Origin: Pseudomonas antarctica
Lineage (GTDB): Bacteria; Pseudomonadota; Gammaproteobacteria; Pseudomonadales; Pseudomonadaceae
Length of the DNA: 64,000 nucleotides
NCBI RefSeq assembly: GCF_001647715.1
Contig: NZ_CP015600.1
Location: 5,890,001 to 5,954,000 of the forward strand
Direction of reading: 5' to 3'
Shown here: piece by piece, positions 28,709 to 36,826 of the stretch
Layout: every line of letters starts with the position of its first letter
Position numbering within the stretch: the stretch's first letter is position 1
Notes under the pieces: generated by a model
Databases searched by the model: none
Told to the model about the DNA's origin: nothing
What the model saw: the letters and a program-made list of their open reading frames with translations, nothing else
Translations under genes and position numbers: made by a program

Positions 28709-28867
28709 CGCGTCTCTCCCAGCCTTTCGTATTGTTAAGGCCCGTGCAGGGCCCTTTGATGCGATGGTAGGGCTGGCGCCGGTAGATCAAATGCCTACGG
28801 ACGCCACGCAAAGGTGCGTTTACGACATTGCCGGAACAACACCGAATAAATGTGGAAGCAGGCTTGT

Positions 28868-28952
28868 GTGGGAGCTGGCTTGCCTGCGATGCAGACACCT
28901 CGGTGTATCAGTTGCATTGGGGTGATGCAATCGCAGGCAAGCCAGCTCCGAC
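28868..28952. repeat. REP doublet (REPIN)
   Basis: Arms GTGGGAGCTGGCTTGCCTGC and TCGCAGGCAAGCCAGCTCCG lie between glyA and the TraX-family gene. The terminal CAC is altered in the right arm. Confidence 0.88.
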
Positions 28953-28957
28953 AGGGG

Positions 28958-29686
28958 TTAGGCGATAATCTGTCGGACGATTAGCAGCATCAAAAAATGC
29001 AGTGGATACAAGCTATATGCCCAGCGCCGCATGGCGGGTGGAGACACATGCCTGGCATGACGCACTAAGACCAACCCCGCCAATGGCGCGATCAGGCAAG
29101 TGGCCAATCCCAAAAGCGCCACGGGCGTGCCGCTGTTGAGCAGGATCTGCCATTGGTTGGCAGCCACACAGACCAAACCCGGTAACAAGCTGAAATACCA
29201 TGGGCGGCTGAACACCAGCAGCATTGCCAACGGCAGCAAGACACCGAAAAAGCCGAACATCAGGTGCGTGGAAAACACCGCGCCCATCGCGACGGCGATC
29301 AGCGCCAAACCTCGATCAAAAAGCGCCTTCTGCTGCCATCCTCGGGCAACGAGCAGGCCCAGCACCAGGGTCGGCAAGACGTTTAATGTATCGGCATCGT
29401 CGATAAACATTCGGTACGGCACTTCGCTGATCACACTGAACAGTAACAGCCAGCCCAGGTAGCGCCACTGGCCGGTCACGGGCGCAAGCCGGACCCGGCG
29501 CACATTGGCCGCAATCGCCAGGCAAAACCAGGGAAACGCCAGCCGGCCTGGCACATACAGGCCATCGAGGCTCAAACCGACATAACGCAAGTGATCCAAC
29601 ACCATGCTCAGCAGCGCCAGCCACTTGAGCAAATCCAGGGCGCCATCCCGGACGCGTCCGACAGGAATCGTTTCAGTACCGTGCAT
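28958..29686 (-). CDS. TraX family membrane protein
   Basis: A 242-residue inner-membrane protein with about eight helices. It opens with DLLKWLALLSMVLDHLRYVG, the hallmark of TraX/acyltransferase-3-like proteins (Lys-Trp then Met-x2-Asp-His), and ends with AYSLYPLHFLMLLIVRQII. TraX of plasmid F acetylates pilin, but chromosomal homologues have no defined substrate. The ATG at 29686 (MHGTETIPVGR) has a GGGG site; the frame extends 7 codons upstream. It sits between glyA and ltaE without an obvious role in the pathway. Confidence 0.82.
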   Translation of the reverse strand: MHGTETIPVGRVRDGALDLLKWLALLSMVLDHLRYVGLSLDGLYVPGRLAFPWFCLAIAANVRRVRLAPVTGQWRYLGWLLLFSVISEVPYRMFIDDADTLNVLPTLVLGLLVARGWQQKALFDRGLALIAVAMGAVFSTHLMFGFFGVLLPLAMLLVFSRPWYFSLLPGLVCVAANQWQILLNSGTPVALLGLATCLIAPLAGLVLVRHARHVSPPAMRRWAYSLYPLHFLMLLIVRQIIA

Positions 29687-29776
29687 AATTCCCCAGTGAC
29701 TTTGCATTTACAGTGCGTGCGCACCCTGGACAATCTTGGTTACAGTGCGCACCAACATCGACCACAGGAATGGGCC

Positions 29777-30817
29777 ATGACCGACAAGAGCCAACAATTC
29801 GCCAGCGACAACTATTCCGGCATCTGCCCGGAAGCCTGGGCCGCCATGGAACAAGCCAACCAGGGCCATCAACGCGCCTACGGCGATGATGAATGGACCC
29901 ACCGCGCCGCCGACGGATTCCGTCACTTGTTCGAAACCGACTGCGAGGTATTCTTCGCTTTCAACGGCACAGCCGCCAACTCCCTGGCACTGTCCTCGCT
30001 GTGCCAGAGCTACCATAGCGTGATTTGCTCGGAAACCGCCCACGTTGAAACCGACGAATGCGGCGCGCCGGAGTTTTTCTCCAATGGTTCCAAGCTCCTT
30101 ACCGCTCGCACCGAAAACGGCAAGCTGACCCCGGAATCGATCCGCGAAATCGCCCTCAAGCGCCAGGACATCCACTACCCCAAGCCCCGCGTGGTGACCC
30201 TGACCCAGGCCACTGAAGTCGGCAGTGTGTACACCCCGGAAGAAATCCGCGCGATCAGCGTCACCTGCAAGGAACTGGGCCTGAACCTGCACATGGACGG
30301 CGCGCGCTTCGCCAATGCCTGCGCGTTCCTCGGTTGCTCCCCGGCCGACCTGACCTGGAAAGCCGGTGTGGACGTGCTGTGCTTTGGCGGTACGAAAAAC
30401 GGCATGGCGGTGGGTGAAGCGATCCTGTTCTTCAACCATAAGCTGGCCGAAGACTTCGATTACCGCTGCAAACAGGCCGGCCAGCTGGCGTCGAAAATGC
30501 GCTTCCTCTCGGCACCCTGGGTGGGCCTGCTGGAAAACGACGCCTGGCTCAAACACGCACGCCACGCCAACCACTGCGCACAACTGCTGAGCAGCCTGGT
30601 GGCGGATATTCCCGGCGTGGAATTGATGTTCCCGGTGCAGGCCAACGGCGTGTTCCTGCAACTCTCGGAAGCGGCCATCGAAGCCTTGACGGCCAAGGGC
30701 TGGCGCTTCTACACCTTCATCGGCAAAGGTGGCGCACGGTTCATGTGTGCGTGGGATACCGAGGAAGAGCGTGTAAGAGAATTAGCCGCGGATATTCGCC
30801 AAGTGATGGGCGCCTAA
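29777..30817 (+). CDS. ltaE: Low-specificity L-threonine aldolase
   Basis: A 346-residue PLP fold-I enzyme cleaving threonine/allo-threonine to glycine and acetaldehyde. HMDGARFANACAFLG carries the PLP-contacting Asp, and CFGGTKNGMAVGEAILFF the Schiff-base Lys. The AGGA site at 29766-29769 fixes the ATG at 29777. Its place among glycine-betaine genes suggests it adjusts glycine; the same gene is linked in P. aeruginosa (PA5413, from memory). Confidence 0.93.
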   Translation: MTDKSQQFASDNYSGICPEAWAAMEQANQGHQRAYGDDEWTHRAADGFRHLFETDCEVFFAFNGTAANSLALSSLCQSYHSVICSETAHVETDECGAPEFFSNGSKLLTARTENGKLTPESIREIALKRQDIHYPKPRVVTLTQATEVGSVYTPEEIRAISVTCKELGLNLHMDGARFANACAFLGCSPADLTWKAGVDVLCFGGTKNGMAVGEAILFFNHKLAEDFDYRCKQAGQLASKMRFLSAPWVGLLENDAWLKHARHANHCAQLLSSLVADIPGVELMFPVQANGVFLQLSEAAIEALTAKGWRFYTFIGKGGARFMCAWDTEEERVRELAADIRQVMGA

Positions 30818-30905
30818 GCGCGACGAATACTGGCGGATTGCCGAGACTGTTATCTGGTGTTTCCGACAGCATACGACTGCATTTTCATCGACTAGCCTCT
30901 TGGAA

Positions 30906-30968
30906 CCCGAAAGGAAAAAGCCGCAGCAGCGGCCTCCTTTCGGGAATACCTGCCTGCCGAATAATCGG
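30906..30968 (+). promoter_or_regulatory. Two-tier hairpin leader upstream of a small ORF
   Basis: CCCGAAAGG (30906-30914) pairs with CCTTTCGGG (30935-30943) and encloses GCCGC/GCGGC (30920-30924, 30929-30933). A CCGAATAATCGG palindrome follows at 30957-30968. It has no T tract, so it is a leader structure and not a plain terminator. Confidence 0.45.
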
Positions 30969-31000
30969 CCGGAAACGGAAATCCAGCAGAGGGTTAGACC

Positions 31001-31201
31001 ATGGAAGTTCAATGCTACGCCATGAACGCACGCCAAGAAGGCAGTCTCAGCAACACATTCGTAAGCTGGGACGAGTTCAGGAAGCTTGCGAAAGTCGGTG
31101 ACACCATCAGGGAGCCTTCGAGAACCCTGACCATCTATGAAAAAGTCTATGAACTGACAGCCTCCGGTGATCAGTTCGCCATTCAGCTCTACGCCCGCTA
31201 A
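31001..31201 (+). CDS. Small protein of unknown function
   Basis: A 66-residue protein (MEVQCYAMNARQEGSL...) with mixed alpha/beta character and no signal peptide or membrane helix. AGAGGG at 30989-30994 is a good ribosome-binding site 6 bp before the ATG. It ends in TAA between ltaE and convergent gbcB. It may match the unannotated gene found between gbcB and ltaA in other Pseudomonas, but I cannot assign a function. Confidence 0.6.
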   Translation: MEVQCYAMNARQEGSLSNTFVSWDEFRKLAKVGDTIREPSRTLTIYEKVYELTASGDQFAIQLYAR

Positions 31202-31282
31202 GCACTAAGGACTGCGTCGGAGACTCATGACCTCCGACGCGGGACTGACTCACCTGTTGATCAGTGGTGAGCGCGCGGCTAA

Positions 31283-32383
31283 TCAGAACTCAATACGCAC
31301 ATCGCCCTTCGGCACGCTGCAGCACGACAAAATGTAGCCTTCGGCTTCGTCTTCCTCGGTAATCCCGCCGTTGTGGTCCATCTCGACCTCACCGCCCAGC
31401 TTCATCACCTTGCACGTCCCGCAGATGCCCATGCCGCAAGCCTTGGGAATCAGCAGGCCAAGTTTGGCCGCAGCGGCGTGGACGGTTTCGCCCGGCGCCA
31501 CACGAATGCTTTTGCCTGAGGCAATGAACTCCACCTGGTGCAGATCCGCCAAGTCGACTTCCGGTGCATCGGCAGCCTGTTCGGCTTGTTCCACTGCGTC
31601 GGCACGGGCTTCCGGCGGCGTGGCACCAAAGGACTCCTCGTGATAACGCGCCATGTCAAAGCCCGCCGCTTCCAGCAAGCGTTTCACCGCACTCATGTAC
31701 GGCGTAGGGCCGCAGCAGAAGACTTCGCGCTCCAGGAAGTCCGGCACCATCAGCTCGAGCATTTTGTGGTTCAGGTAGCCGCGATAACCGGCCCAGGGTT
31801 CGCCCAGGCCGTGCTTTTCGCAGATCAGGTGCAGGCTGAAGTTGTCGATCCGCGACGCCATGTGCTCCAGCTCGCGGTGGTAGATGATGTCTTTGGGCGA
31901 GCGGGCACTGTGAACAAAGGTCATGTCGACATTGGCGTTGGTGTCGTAGAACCAACGGGCCATGGACATCACCGGCGTGATGCCGACGCCACCGCTGAGG
32001 TACAACACTTTCGGGCTCGGGAAGTCGATGGCATTGAACAGCCCGACCGGCCCGTGCACCGCCAACTCCTGACCTTCATGCAGCGTGTCGTGCAACCAGT
32101 TGGAGACACGCCCGCCCGGCACGCGCTTGATCGTCACCGAGAAGCTGTAAGGCACCGACGGTGAACTGGAAATGGTGTAGGAGCGCATGATCGGCTGGCC
32201 TTCGATTTCCAGCTCCAGGGTGACGAATTGCCCAGGCTTGAAGAAGAACAGGATCGGCTGGTCGGCCATGAAGCAGAACGTGCGCACGTCCCAGGTTTCC
32301 TGGATGACTTTGACGCAACGGACGATGTGCCGACCATTGGCCCAGGTCTGGGTCGTTACCGGATTCAGGAAGTTGTTGGACAT
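31283..32383 (-). CDS. gbcB: Glycine betaine monooxygenase reductase component
   Basis: A 366-residue electron-transfer flavoprotein feeding GbcA. An FAD-binding domain (RSYTISSSPSV, about 65-80) and an NAD-binding domain (YLSGGVGITPVMSMARWF) are followed by a C-terminal plant-type 2Fe-2S ferredoxin (about 285-366) with ligands in CGMGICGTCKV and ILSCC. The GGAG site fits the ATG at 32383 and not the Met 4 codons upstream. It is divergent from gbcA over a shared 282 bp promoter region. Confidence 0.96.
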   Translation of the reverse strand: MSNNFLNPVTTQTWANGRHIVRCVKVIQETWDVRTFCFMADQPILFFFKPGQFVTLELEIEGQPIMRSYTISSSPSVPYSFSVTIKRVPGGRVSNWLHDTLHEGQELAVHGPVGLFNAIDFPSPKVLYLSGGVGITPVMSMARWFYDTNANVDMTFVHSARSPKDIIYHRELEHMASRIDNFSLHLICEKHGLGEPWAGYRGYLNHKMLELMVPDFLEREVFCCGPTPYMSAVKRLLEAAGFDMARYHEESFGATPPEARADAVEQAEQAADAPEVDLADLHQVEFIASGKSIRVAPGETVHAAAAKLGLLIPKACGMGICGTCKVMKLGGEVEMDHNGGITEEDEAEGYILSCCSVPKGDVRIEF

Positions 32384-32452
32384 GCTGTTCTCCACCGCCG
32401 ATATTCGGCCTTATGGTGGCGATTCTGCGTAACGCGAGAACCACCCATTTAC

Positions 32453-32483
32453 CTATCTGCGACATTCACATACTTATCGCGAC
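32453..32483. promoter_or_regulatory. Candidate activator half-sites in the gbcB-gbcA divergent promoter
   Basis: CTATCTGCGAC (32453-32463) and CTTATCGCGAC (32473-32483) are a degenerate direct repeat exactly 20 bp apart, the spacing expected for AraC-family regulators such as GbdR. The second copy continues as CAGCCCCCAT, resembling the tandem repeat upstream of cbcX. Confidence 0.35.
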
Positions 32484-32665
32484 CAGCCCCCATACCACGG
32501 GGCTTGCGCGTCGGGATCAGAGTGGGCCATGTCGCTCATGGATAAGGTTCTGGTATTCACCGGCCCCACACTCGCTCCCAACAAAGACGCTTTCTTTACG
32601 CCTTGCACTGCAATAACCGTAGCCACTTTCGCCGGCCACACAGAATGGCCATGAGGACACACACG

Positions 32666-33961
32666 ATGGACGTCACCGCAACCTTAAGCTTGGGCGATCC
32701 GCTGGAACCCGCACGCAAGGCCACCGCGCAAATGCTGCAAGAGCGTGAGCGCACCTTTTCGCTGCCGCAGCCGTTTTACTCTGATGAGCGGTTGTTTGAT
32801 ATCGACATGCAGGAGATCTTCCAGAAAGAGTGGTTGATCGCCGGCATGACCTGCGAGATCCCCACCAAGGGCAACTACCTGACCCTGCAAGTGGGCAAGA
32901 ACCCGATCATCGTGATCCGTGGCGTCGAAGGCGTGGTGCATGCGTTCCACAACGTGTGCCGCCACCGTGGCTCGCGCTTGTGCACCAGCGAAAAAGGCAA
33001 GGTCGCCAAACTGGTCTGCCACTACCACCAGTGGACCTACGAGCTGGACGGCCGTCTGTTGTTCGCCGGTACCGAGATGGGCGCCGACTTCGACATGAAG
33101 CAGTACGGCCTCAAACCGGTGAACGTGAAGACCGCCGGCGGCTATATCTTCATCAGCCTGGCAGAGAATCCACCGGCTATTGATGACTTCCTGTCGACGC
33201 TGAACCATTACATGGAACCGTACGACATGGAGAACACCAAGGTGGCGATTACCACCACCTTGTTTGAAAAAGCCAACTGGAAGCTGGTGCTGGAAAACAA
33301 CCGCGAGTGCTACCACTGCAACGCGTCGCACCCGGAACTGCTGAAAACCCTGCTGGAATGGGACGACGTTACCGACCCGCGCGCCGACCAGGCCTTCAAG
33401 GACCACGTCGCCGCTTCGGCCGCTGCCTGGGACGCCGAGAAAATCCCTTACGCCCACGCCAGCTTCGGCCTGCGTAACCGTATCGTGCGCATGCCGCTGC
33501 TCAAGGGCACCGTGTCGATGACCCTCGACGGCAAGCAAGGCTGCAAGAAGTTGATGGGCCGCATCAAGAACCCGGACCTGGGCTCGATGCGCATCCTGCA
33601 CCTGCCGCATTCGTGGAACCACTGCATGGGCGACCACATCATCGTGTTCACCGTGTGGCCGATCAGTGCCCAGGAAACCATGGTCACCACCAAGTGGATC
33701 GTGCACAAGGACGCCGTGGAAGGCGTGGACTACGACGTGGACCGCATGCGCCAGGTCTGGGACGCCACCAACGATCAGGACCGTCGCCTGGCCGAAGAGA
33801 ACCAGCGTGGGATCAACTCCACCGCTTACCAACCAGGGCCGTACTCCAAGACGTATGAGTTCGGCGTGGTGAACTTTGTGGATTGGTACAGCGAGCGGTT
33901 GCTGAGCAACCTGGGGGCTGCGCCGGCGCCTTATCTGAAAGGCGTTGCCGTACACGAGTAA
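32666..33961 (+). CDS. gbcA: Glycine betaine monooxygenase, Rieske oxygenase component
   Basis: A 431-residue Rieske non-haem iron oxygenase demethylating glycine betaine to dimethylglycine with release of formaldehyde. The Rieske cluster is bound by NVCRHRGSRLC and LVCHYHQWTY (about 93-120), and mononuclear iron ligands lie in NNRECYHCNASHPELL (about 212-228). The AGGA at 32654-32657 favours the ATG at 32666 over two upstream in-frame ATGs. It pairs with divergent gbcB. Confidence 0.96.
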   Translation: MDVTATLSLGDPLEPARKATAQMLQERERTFSLPQPFYSDERLFDIDMQEIFQKEWLIAGMTCEIPTKGNYLTLQVGKNPIIVIRGVEGVVHAFHNVCRHRGSRLCTSEKGKVAKLVCHYHQWTYELDGRLLFAGTEMGADFDMKQYGLKPVNVKTAGGYIFISLAENPPAIDDFLSTLNHYMEPYDMENTKVAITTTLFEKANWKLVLENNRECYHCNASHPELLKTLLEWDDVTDPRADQAFKDHVAASAAAWDAEKIPYAHASFGLRNRIVRMPLLKGTVSMTLDGKQGCKKLMGRIKNPDLGSMRILHLPHSWNHCMGDHIIVFTVWPISAQETMVTTKWIVHKDAVEGVDYDVDRMRQVWDATNDQDRRLAEENQRGINSTAYQPGPYSKTYEFGVVNFVDWYSERLLSNLGAAPAPYLKGVAVHE

Positions 33962-33987
33962 TGGGCTGACACACTGCCGATCAAAAT

Positions 33988-34076
33988 GTGGGAGCGGGCT
34001 TGCCCGCGATAGCGATTTAACATTCAACCCTTGTGTTGGTTGTTACTCCGTCATCGCGGGCAAGCCCGGCTCCCAC
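33988..34076. repeat. REP doublet (REPIN) after gbcA
   Basis: Arms GTGGGAGCGGGCTTGCCCGC and a copy with an inserted G (GCAAGCCCGGCTCCCAC) follow the gbcA stop; the REP pair may protect or end the transcript. Confidence 0.88.
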
Positions 34077-34155
34077 AGTAGTTTGTAGCTGTACATAATT
34101 CATCCAACACCCTGACAGACCGCTGGCGCCTGCCCTCCAGCCTTTGCCCAACAAC

Positions 34156-34190
34156 TTATCCACAAAGCCACCCACAGCAATTGTGGGCAA
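34156..34190 (+). promoter_or_regulatory. DnaA box 1 with inverted near-match
   Basis: Perfect TTATCCACA at 34156-34164, then TGTGGGCAA at 34182-34190, a two-mismatch DnaA box in inverted orientation. First of four similarly built elements in this gap. Confidence 0.7.
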
Positions 34191-34261
34191 GTGCGCTTCC
34201 CACCTGTAAATAAATGAAGAAAATCCGTGACTTATTCAAGTAGGCCGGTTTAAACCCCACC

Positions 34262-34362
34262 TGATCATTTATTGATCAAATCTTTGAAGGCCACGAATGA
34301 CGTGCCCTGTAGCAGTGCGCGAACACCTTATCCACAGAAGCACCAACAGACTTTGGGGGCAA
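34262..34362 (+). repeat. DnaA-box repeat unit A (AT/GATC tract plus TTATCCACA)
   Basis: A 101 bp unit beginning TGATCATTTATTGATCAA (two GATC sites) and ending in a block with TTATCCACA at 34328-34336, CCAACAGACTTTGGGGGCAA. It repeats 182 bp later with the same internal spacing. GATCAAATCTTTG (34274-34286) is one mismatch from the IHF consensus. Confidence 0.85.
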
Positions 34363-34443
34363 CTTTGCCGGCACTGTGGAAAACCGCGTCAAACCTTCAT
34401 AAAACGGGGGTTTCAGGGTTTTAATTCACTAAACAGGCCGAAT

Positions 34444-34544
34444 TGATCAATTATTGATCAACGCAGTGAGAGCCTTAATCTACGTGGCCTGTAGCCGATA
34501 GCGAACATCTTATCCACAGAAGCGCCAACAGACTTTGGGGGCAA
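34444..34544 (+). repeat. DnaA-box repeat unit B
   Basis: A 101 bp unit with the same plan as unit A: TGATCAATTATTGATCAA, a diverged middle with GGCCTGTAGC, then TTATCCACA at 34510-34518 and the identical CCAACAGACTTTGGGGGCAA end. Confidence 0.85.
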
Positions 34545-34670
34545 GTCGGTACCGGCAAATAAAGTTATTCATGGGAAAACCCCAGGAAAAACCGCTGGTT
34601 AGCCTGGTTGTTTTTCATACAGCGGGCTGCAGGGCTTTATATACCGGGGGTGTGGACAGCCGCGAACAGG

Positions 34671-34705
34671 TTATCCACAGGTGGGTCAACAGGGATTGTG
34701 GGTAA
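34671..34705 (+). promoter_or_regulatory. DnaA box 4 with inverted near-match
   Basis: Perfect TTATCCACA at 34671-34679 followed by TGTGGGTAA (34697-34705), which is one mismatch from an inverted DnaA box. Confidence 0.7.
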
Positions 34706-34716
34706 TCCTACTTTCT

Positions 34717-34820
34717 GTGGGAGTCGGGTTTGCCCGCGATAGAAGCGCCTCGGTCTATCAGTTAGACCGCGGTGATGCCATCGCAGGCAAGCCAGCTCCC
34801 ACACAAGCCCGCTCCCACAG
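34717..34820. repeat. Compound REP element downstream of etfB
   Basis: A left arm with single-base changes (GTGGGAGTCGGGTTTGCCCG) is followed by a TCGCAGGCAAGCCAGCTCCC arm and a fused partial third arm (CAAGCCCGCTCCCAC, 34804-34818). Confidence 0.85.
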
Positions 34821-34824
34821 GGAA

Positions 34825-35595
34825 TCAGCGCACCACGCCTTCTTCTATGAGTAACTTGAGGATGGCGTCTGCGCCCGCTTCAGGGCTAAGCCCCTTGAGC
34901 ACTTGCCCACCGCCGCCGCTGGCTTTGGCCGTGGCAGCCTTCATGCGGTCCGCGCCGCTTTTGGCCTTGATCACCTTGAGGCGCTTGGGCCGGGGCTTGG
35001 CGGGTTGCAACACCGCGCCTGTGAATAACTCGTCTTGCTCAATCTCGACCTCATGGGCTGCCAACTCCCCGCGTTGTGCAGGCCCGTAGGCGCTTTGCCG
35101 TGGTTTGGGCGCGGCGTTATCCACAGTGGCCAGAAACGGCAGACGCACTTTCAAACGTCGCCGTTGACCGCGCGGCAAAGCTTGCAGCACATGGGCCACG
35201 CCGCCGTCGATGGACTCCACCTGCGCCAGCCCGACAATCAACGGCCAGCCCAATTGCTCGGCCAGCAGGAACGGCAACATGCCCGAGCCCTCGCCGGTTT
35301 CGGCCTGGGTGCCGGTAAGCACCACCTGGGCGCCTGCGTCGCGCAAATACTCACTGAGCACCGGCAACGCATCAGCGCCTGCCGGCTGTTCCAACACGTG
35401 CAACTGCGGCAAGCCCATGCCCAGGTAGCTGCGCAAGGTCGGTTCGTGGAGGCTGCCGGCGTGCAGCACCTGCAACTTATCCCCAGCCATTTGCAAGCCC
35501 AGCTCGACGGCACGTGCATCTTGCTCGGCACGGCGCGGGCGACCGGACGTGGGGTGGGCGCCGATGGAAACCAGGCTGATTACAGTCGTCGTCAT
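34825..35595 (-). CDS. Electron transfer flavoprotein beta subunit (dimethylglycine catabolism)
   Basis: A 256-residue ETF beta-type protein. Conserved blocks are the adenine-nucleotide pocket region (VVLTGTQAETGEGSGMLPFLLAEQLG) and the basic GQRRRLKVRLPFLATVDN. It should carry electrons from DgcAB to the quinone pool with the alpha subunit encoded just upstream (10 bp gap). AGGA places the start at 35595; two upstream Met codons are too close or lack a site. The C-terminus carries a Gly/Lys-rich linker (KASGGGGQVLKG) longer than in classic EtfB. Confidence 0.9.
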   Translation of the reverse strand: MTTTVISLVSIGAHPTSGRPRRAEQDARAVELGLQMAGDKLQVLHAGSLHEPTLRSYLGMGLPQLHVLEQPAGADALPVLSEYLRDAGAQVVLTGTQAETGEGSGMLPFLLAEQLGWPLIVGLAQVESIDGGVAHVLQALPRGQRRRLKVRLPFLATVDNAAPKPRQSAYGPAQRGELAAHEVEIEQDELFTGAVLQPAKPRPKRLKVIKAKSGADRMKAATAKASGGGGQVLKGLSPEAGADAILKLLIEEGVVR

Positions 35596-35605
35596 GGTCA
35601 TGTTC

Positions 35606-36826
35606 CTAAGCTGCATCGCGCTTGGCGCCGTTGCGGTAAACCTGCACCGCATCGATCAAGGCTTGCAGAATCGCGGCGCTTTCGCCGATCACCGACAGGT
35701 CGGCACGCTTGATCATGTCGCAGCCAGGGTCCAGGTTGATCGCCACCACCTTGTCGCAGGCACCGATACCTTGCAGGTGCTGGATCGCCCCGGAAATCCC
35801 CACGGCTACATACACCCGCGCCGTGACCCAGGTGCCGCTGGCGCCGACCTGGCGATCACGCGCCATAAAGCCGTCGTCCACCGCCACCCGCGAGGCGCCT
35901 TCGGTCGCACCGAGGGCGGCTGCAGTCTGGTGGAACAGTGCCCAGTCCTTCACGCCGTTACCGCCAGAGAAAATAAACTCTGCTTCGGCCATGGGAATCG
36001 CCGCCGGGTCGACTGCCACGGCGCCGAGATCTTCGATCCGCGACAAGCTGCGCGCCAAGGGTGTGGATAACTCCACGGGCAACACTTCATGGCGCGTGTC
36101 GCTGACCGGATCGGCACATTCGACTGCGGCCAGAATCAAGCGTGGCAACGGGCGAGCCATATCCTCCTGGCCCGCACCGGCACGGCCGATGCACTCCTCA
36201 CCTTTGATTTGCCAGACCCGCGTGGCCGGGCGTTCCTTGAGGCTCGCAGCAAAACGCCGGCCCAACTCGCCACCACCGCTGCGACTGTCCGGCAGCAACC
36301 AATGGCGCGGGTTGAACTGGTTATCCACAGCCCGCAGGCCCTGGACGCGTTGCTCCGGTGAATAACCGTCGAATGCGTGGCCTTCGAGCACCAGCAGGCG
36401 ATCAACACCCGCCGTCGCAAAGGCGCTCTCCTTGTGTTCGCCGAACACCACCGCCAGCACGGCGCCGTCGCTGCCGGCGAGTTGCCGGGCCAGGCCGAGC
36501 ACGTCGCGGTCGTGGCTGCTCAGGCGGCCGCCGACCATGTCGGGCACCACGTTGATGTAGAACGCGGGCGCCGGTACCTGATGCAGCGGCAATTGCACCT
36601 CCACCGCCGCCGTACGCTTGGCCGCGCCGCCCTGTTGGGCGCCGCTGCGGTCAATACGCTTGAGGCCGTTGGGGCCGATAAAACCGATGCCATGCAGGTT
36701 TTTACGGATGACACCGTTAGGCCCCATCCAACTGTGTTGCAGCGGCTGCATCGCCGCATGCAAGGGGTGCAGGCGGTTACGGGCGATCCATTCGGCCCGT
36801 GGATCGCGGCGGATAATGTCGCTCAT
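35606..36826 (-). CDS. Electron transfer flavoprotein alpha subunit (dimethylglycine catabolism)
   Basis: A 406-residue ETF alpha-type protein with an unusually long N-terminus. The C-terminal FAD motif is clear: ARDRQVGASGTWVTARVYVA, GISGAIQHLQGI and INLDPGCDMIKRADLSVIG. It overlaps dgcB by 4 bp (ATGA), so it is dedicated to DgcAB. The N-terminal 100 residues (RRDPRAEWIARNRLHPLH...) are an extension compared with classical EtfA of about 310 residues. Confidence 0.92.
   Translation of the reverse strand: MSDIIRRDPRAEWIARNRLHPLHAAMQPLQHSWMGPNGVIRKNLHGIGFIGPNGLKRIDRSGAQQGGAAKRTAAVEVQLPLHQVPAPAFYINVVPDMVGGRLSSHDRDVLGLARQLAGSDGAVLAVVFGEHKESAFATAGVDRLLVLEGHAFDGYSPEQRVQGLRAVDNQFNPRHWLLPDSRSGGGELGRRFAASLKERPATRVWQIKGEECIGRAGAGQEDMARPLPRLILAAVECADPVSDTRHEVLPVELSTPLARSLSRIEDLGAVAVDPAAIPMAEAEFIFSGGNGVKDWALFHQTAAALGATEGASRVAVDDGFMARDRQVGASGTWVTARVYVAVGISGAIQHLQGIGACDKVVAINLDPGCDMIKRADLSVIGESAAILQALIDAVQVYRNGAKRDAA

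Noticed and set aside
28709-28866. Glycine riboswitch upstream of glyA-soxBDAG
   Set aside because: I see only a short GGCCC palindrome and no tandem glycine aptamer cores; regulation by GbdR explains the operon.
34140-34710. Main chromosomal origin oriC
   Set aside because: dnaA, dnaN, rpmH and gyrB are absent, and all four boxes point the same way at wide spacing, so I propose a regulatory or titration locus and not oriC.
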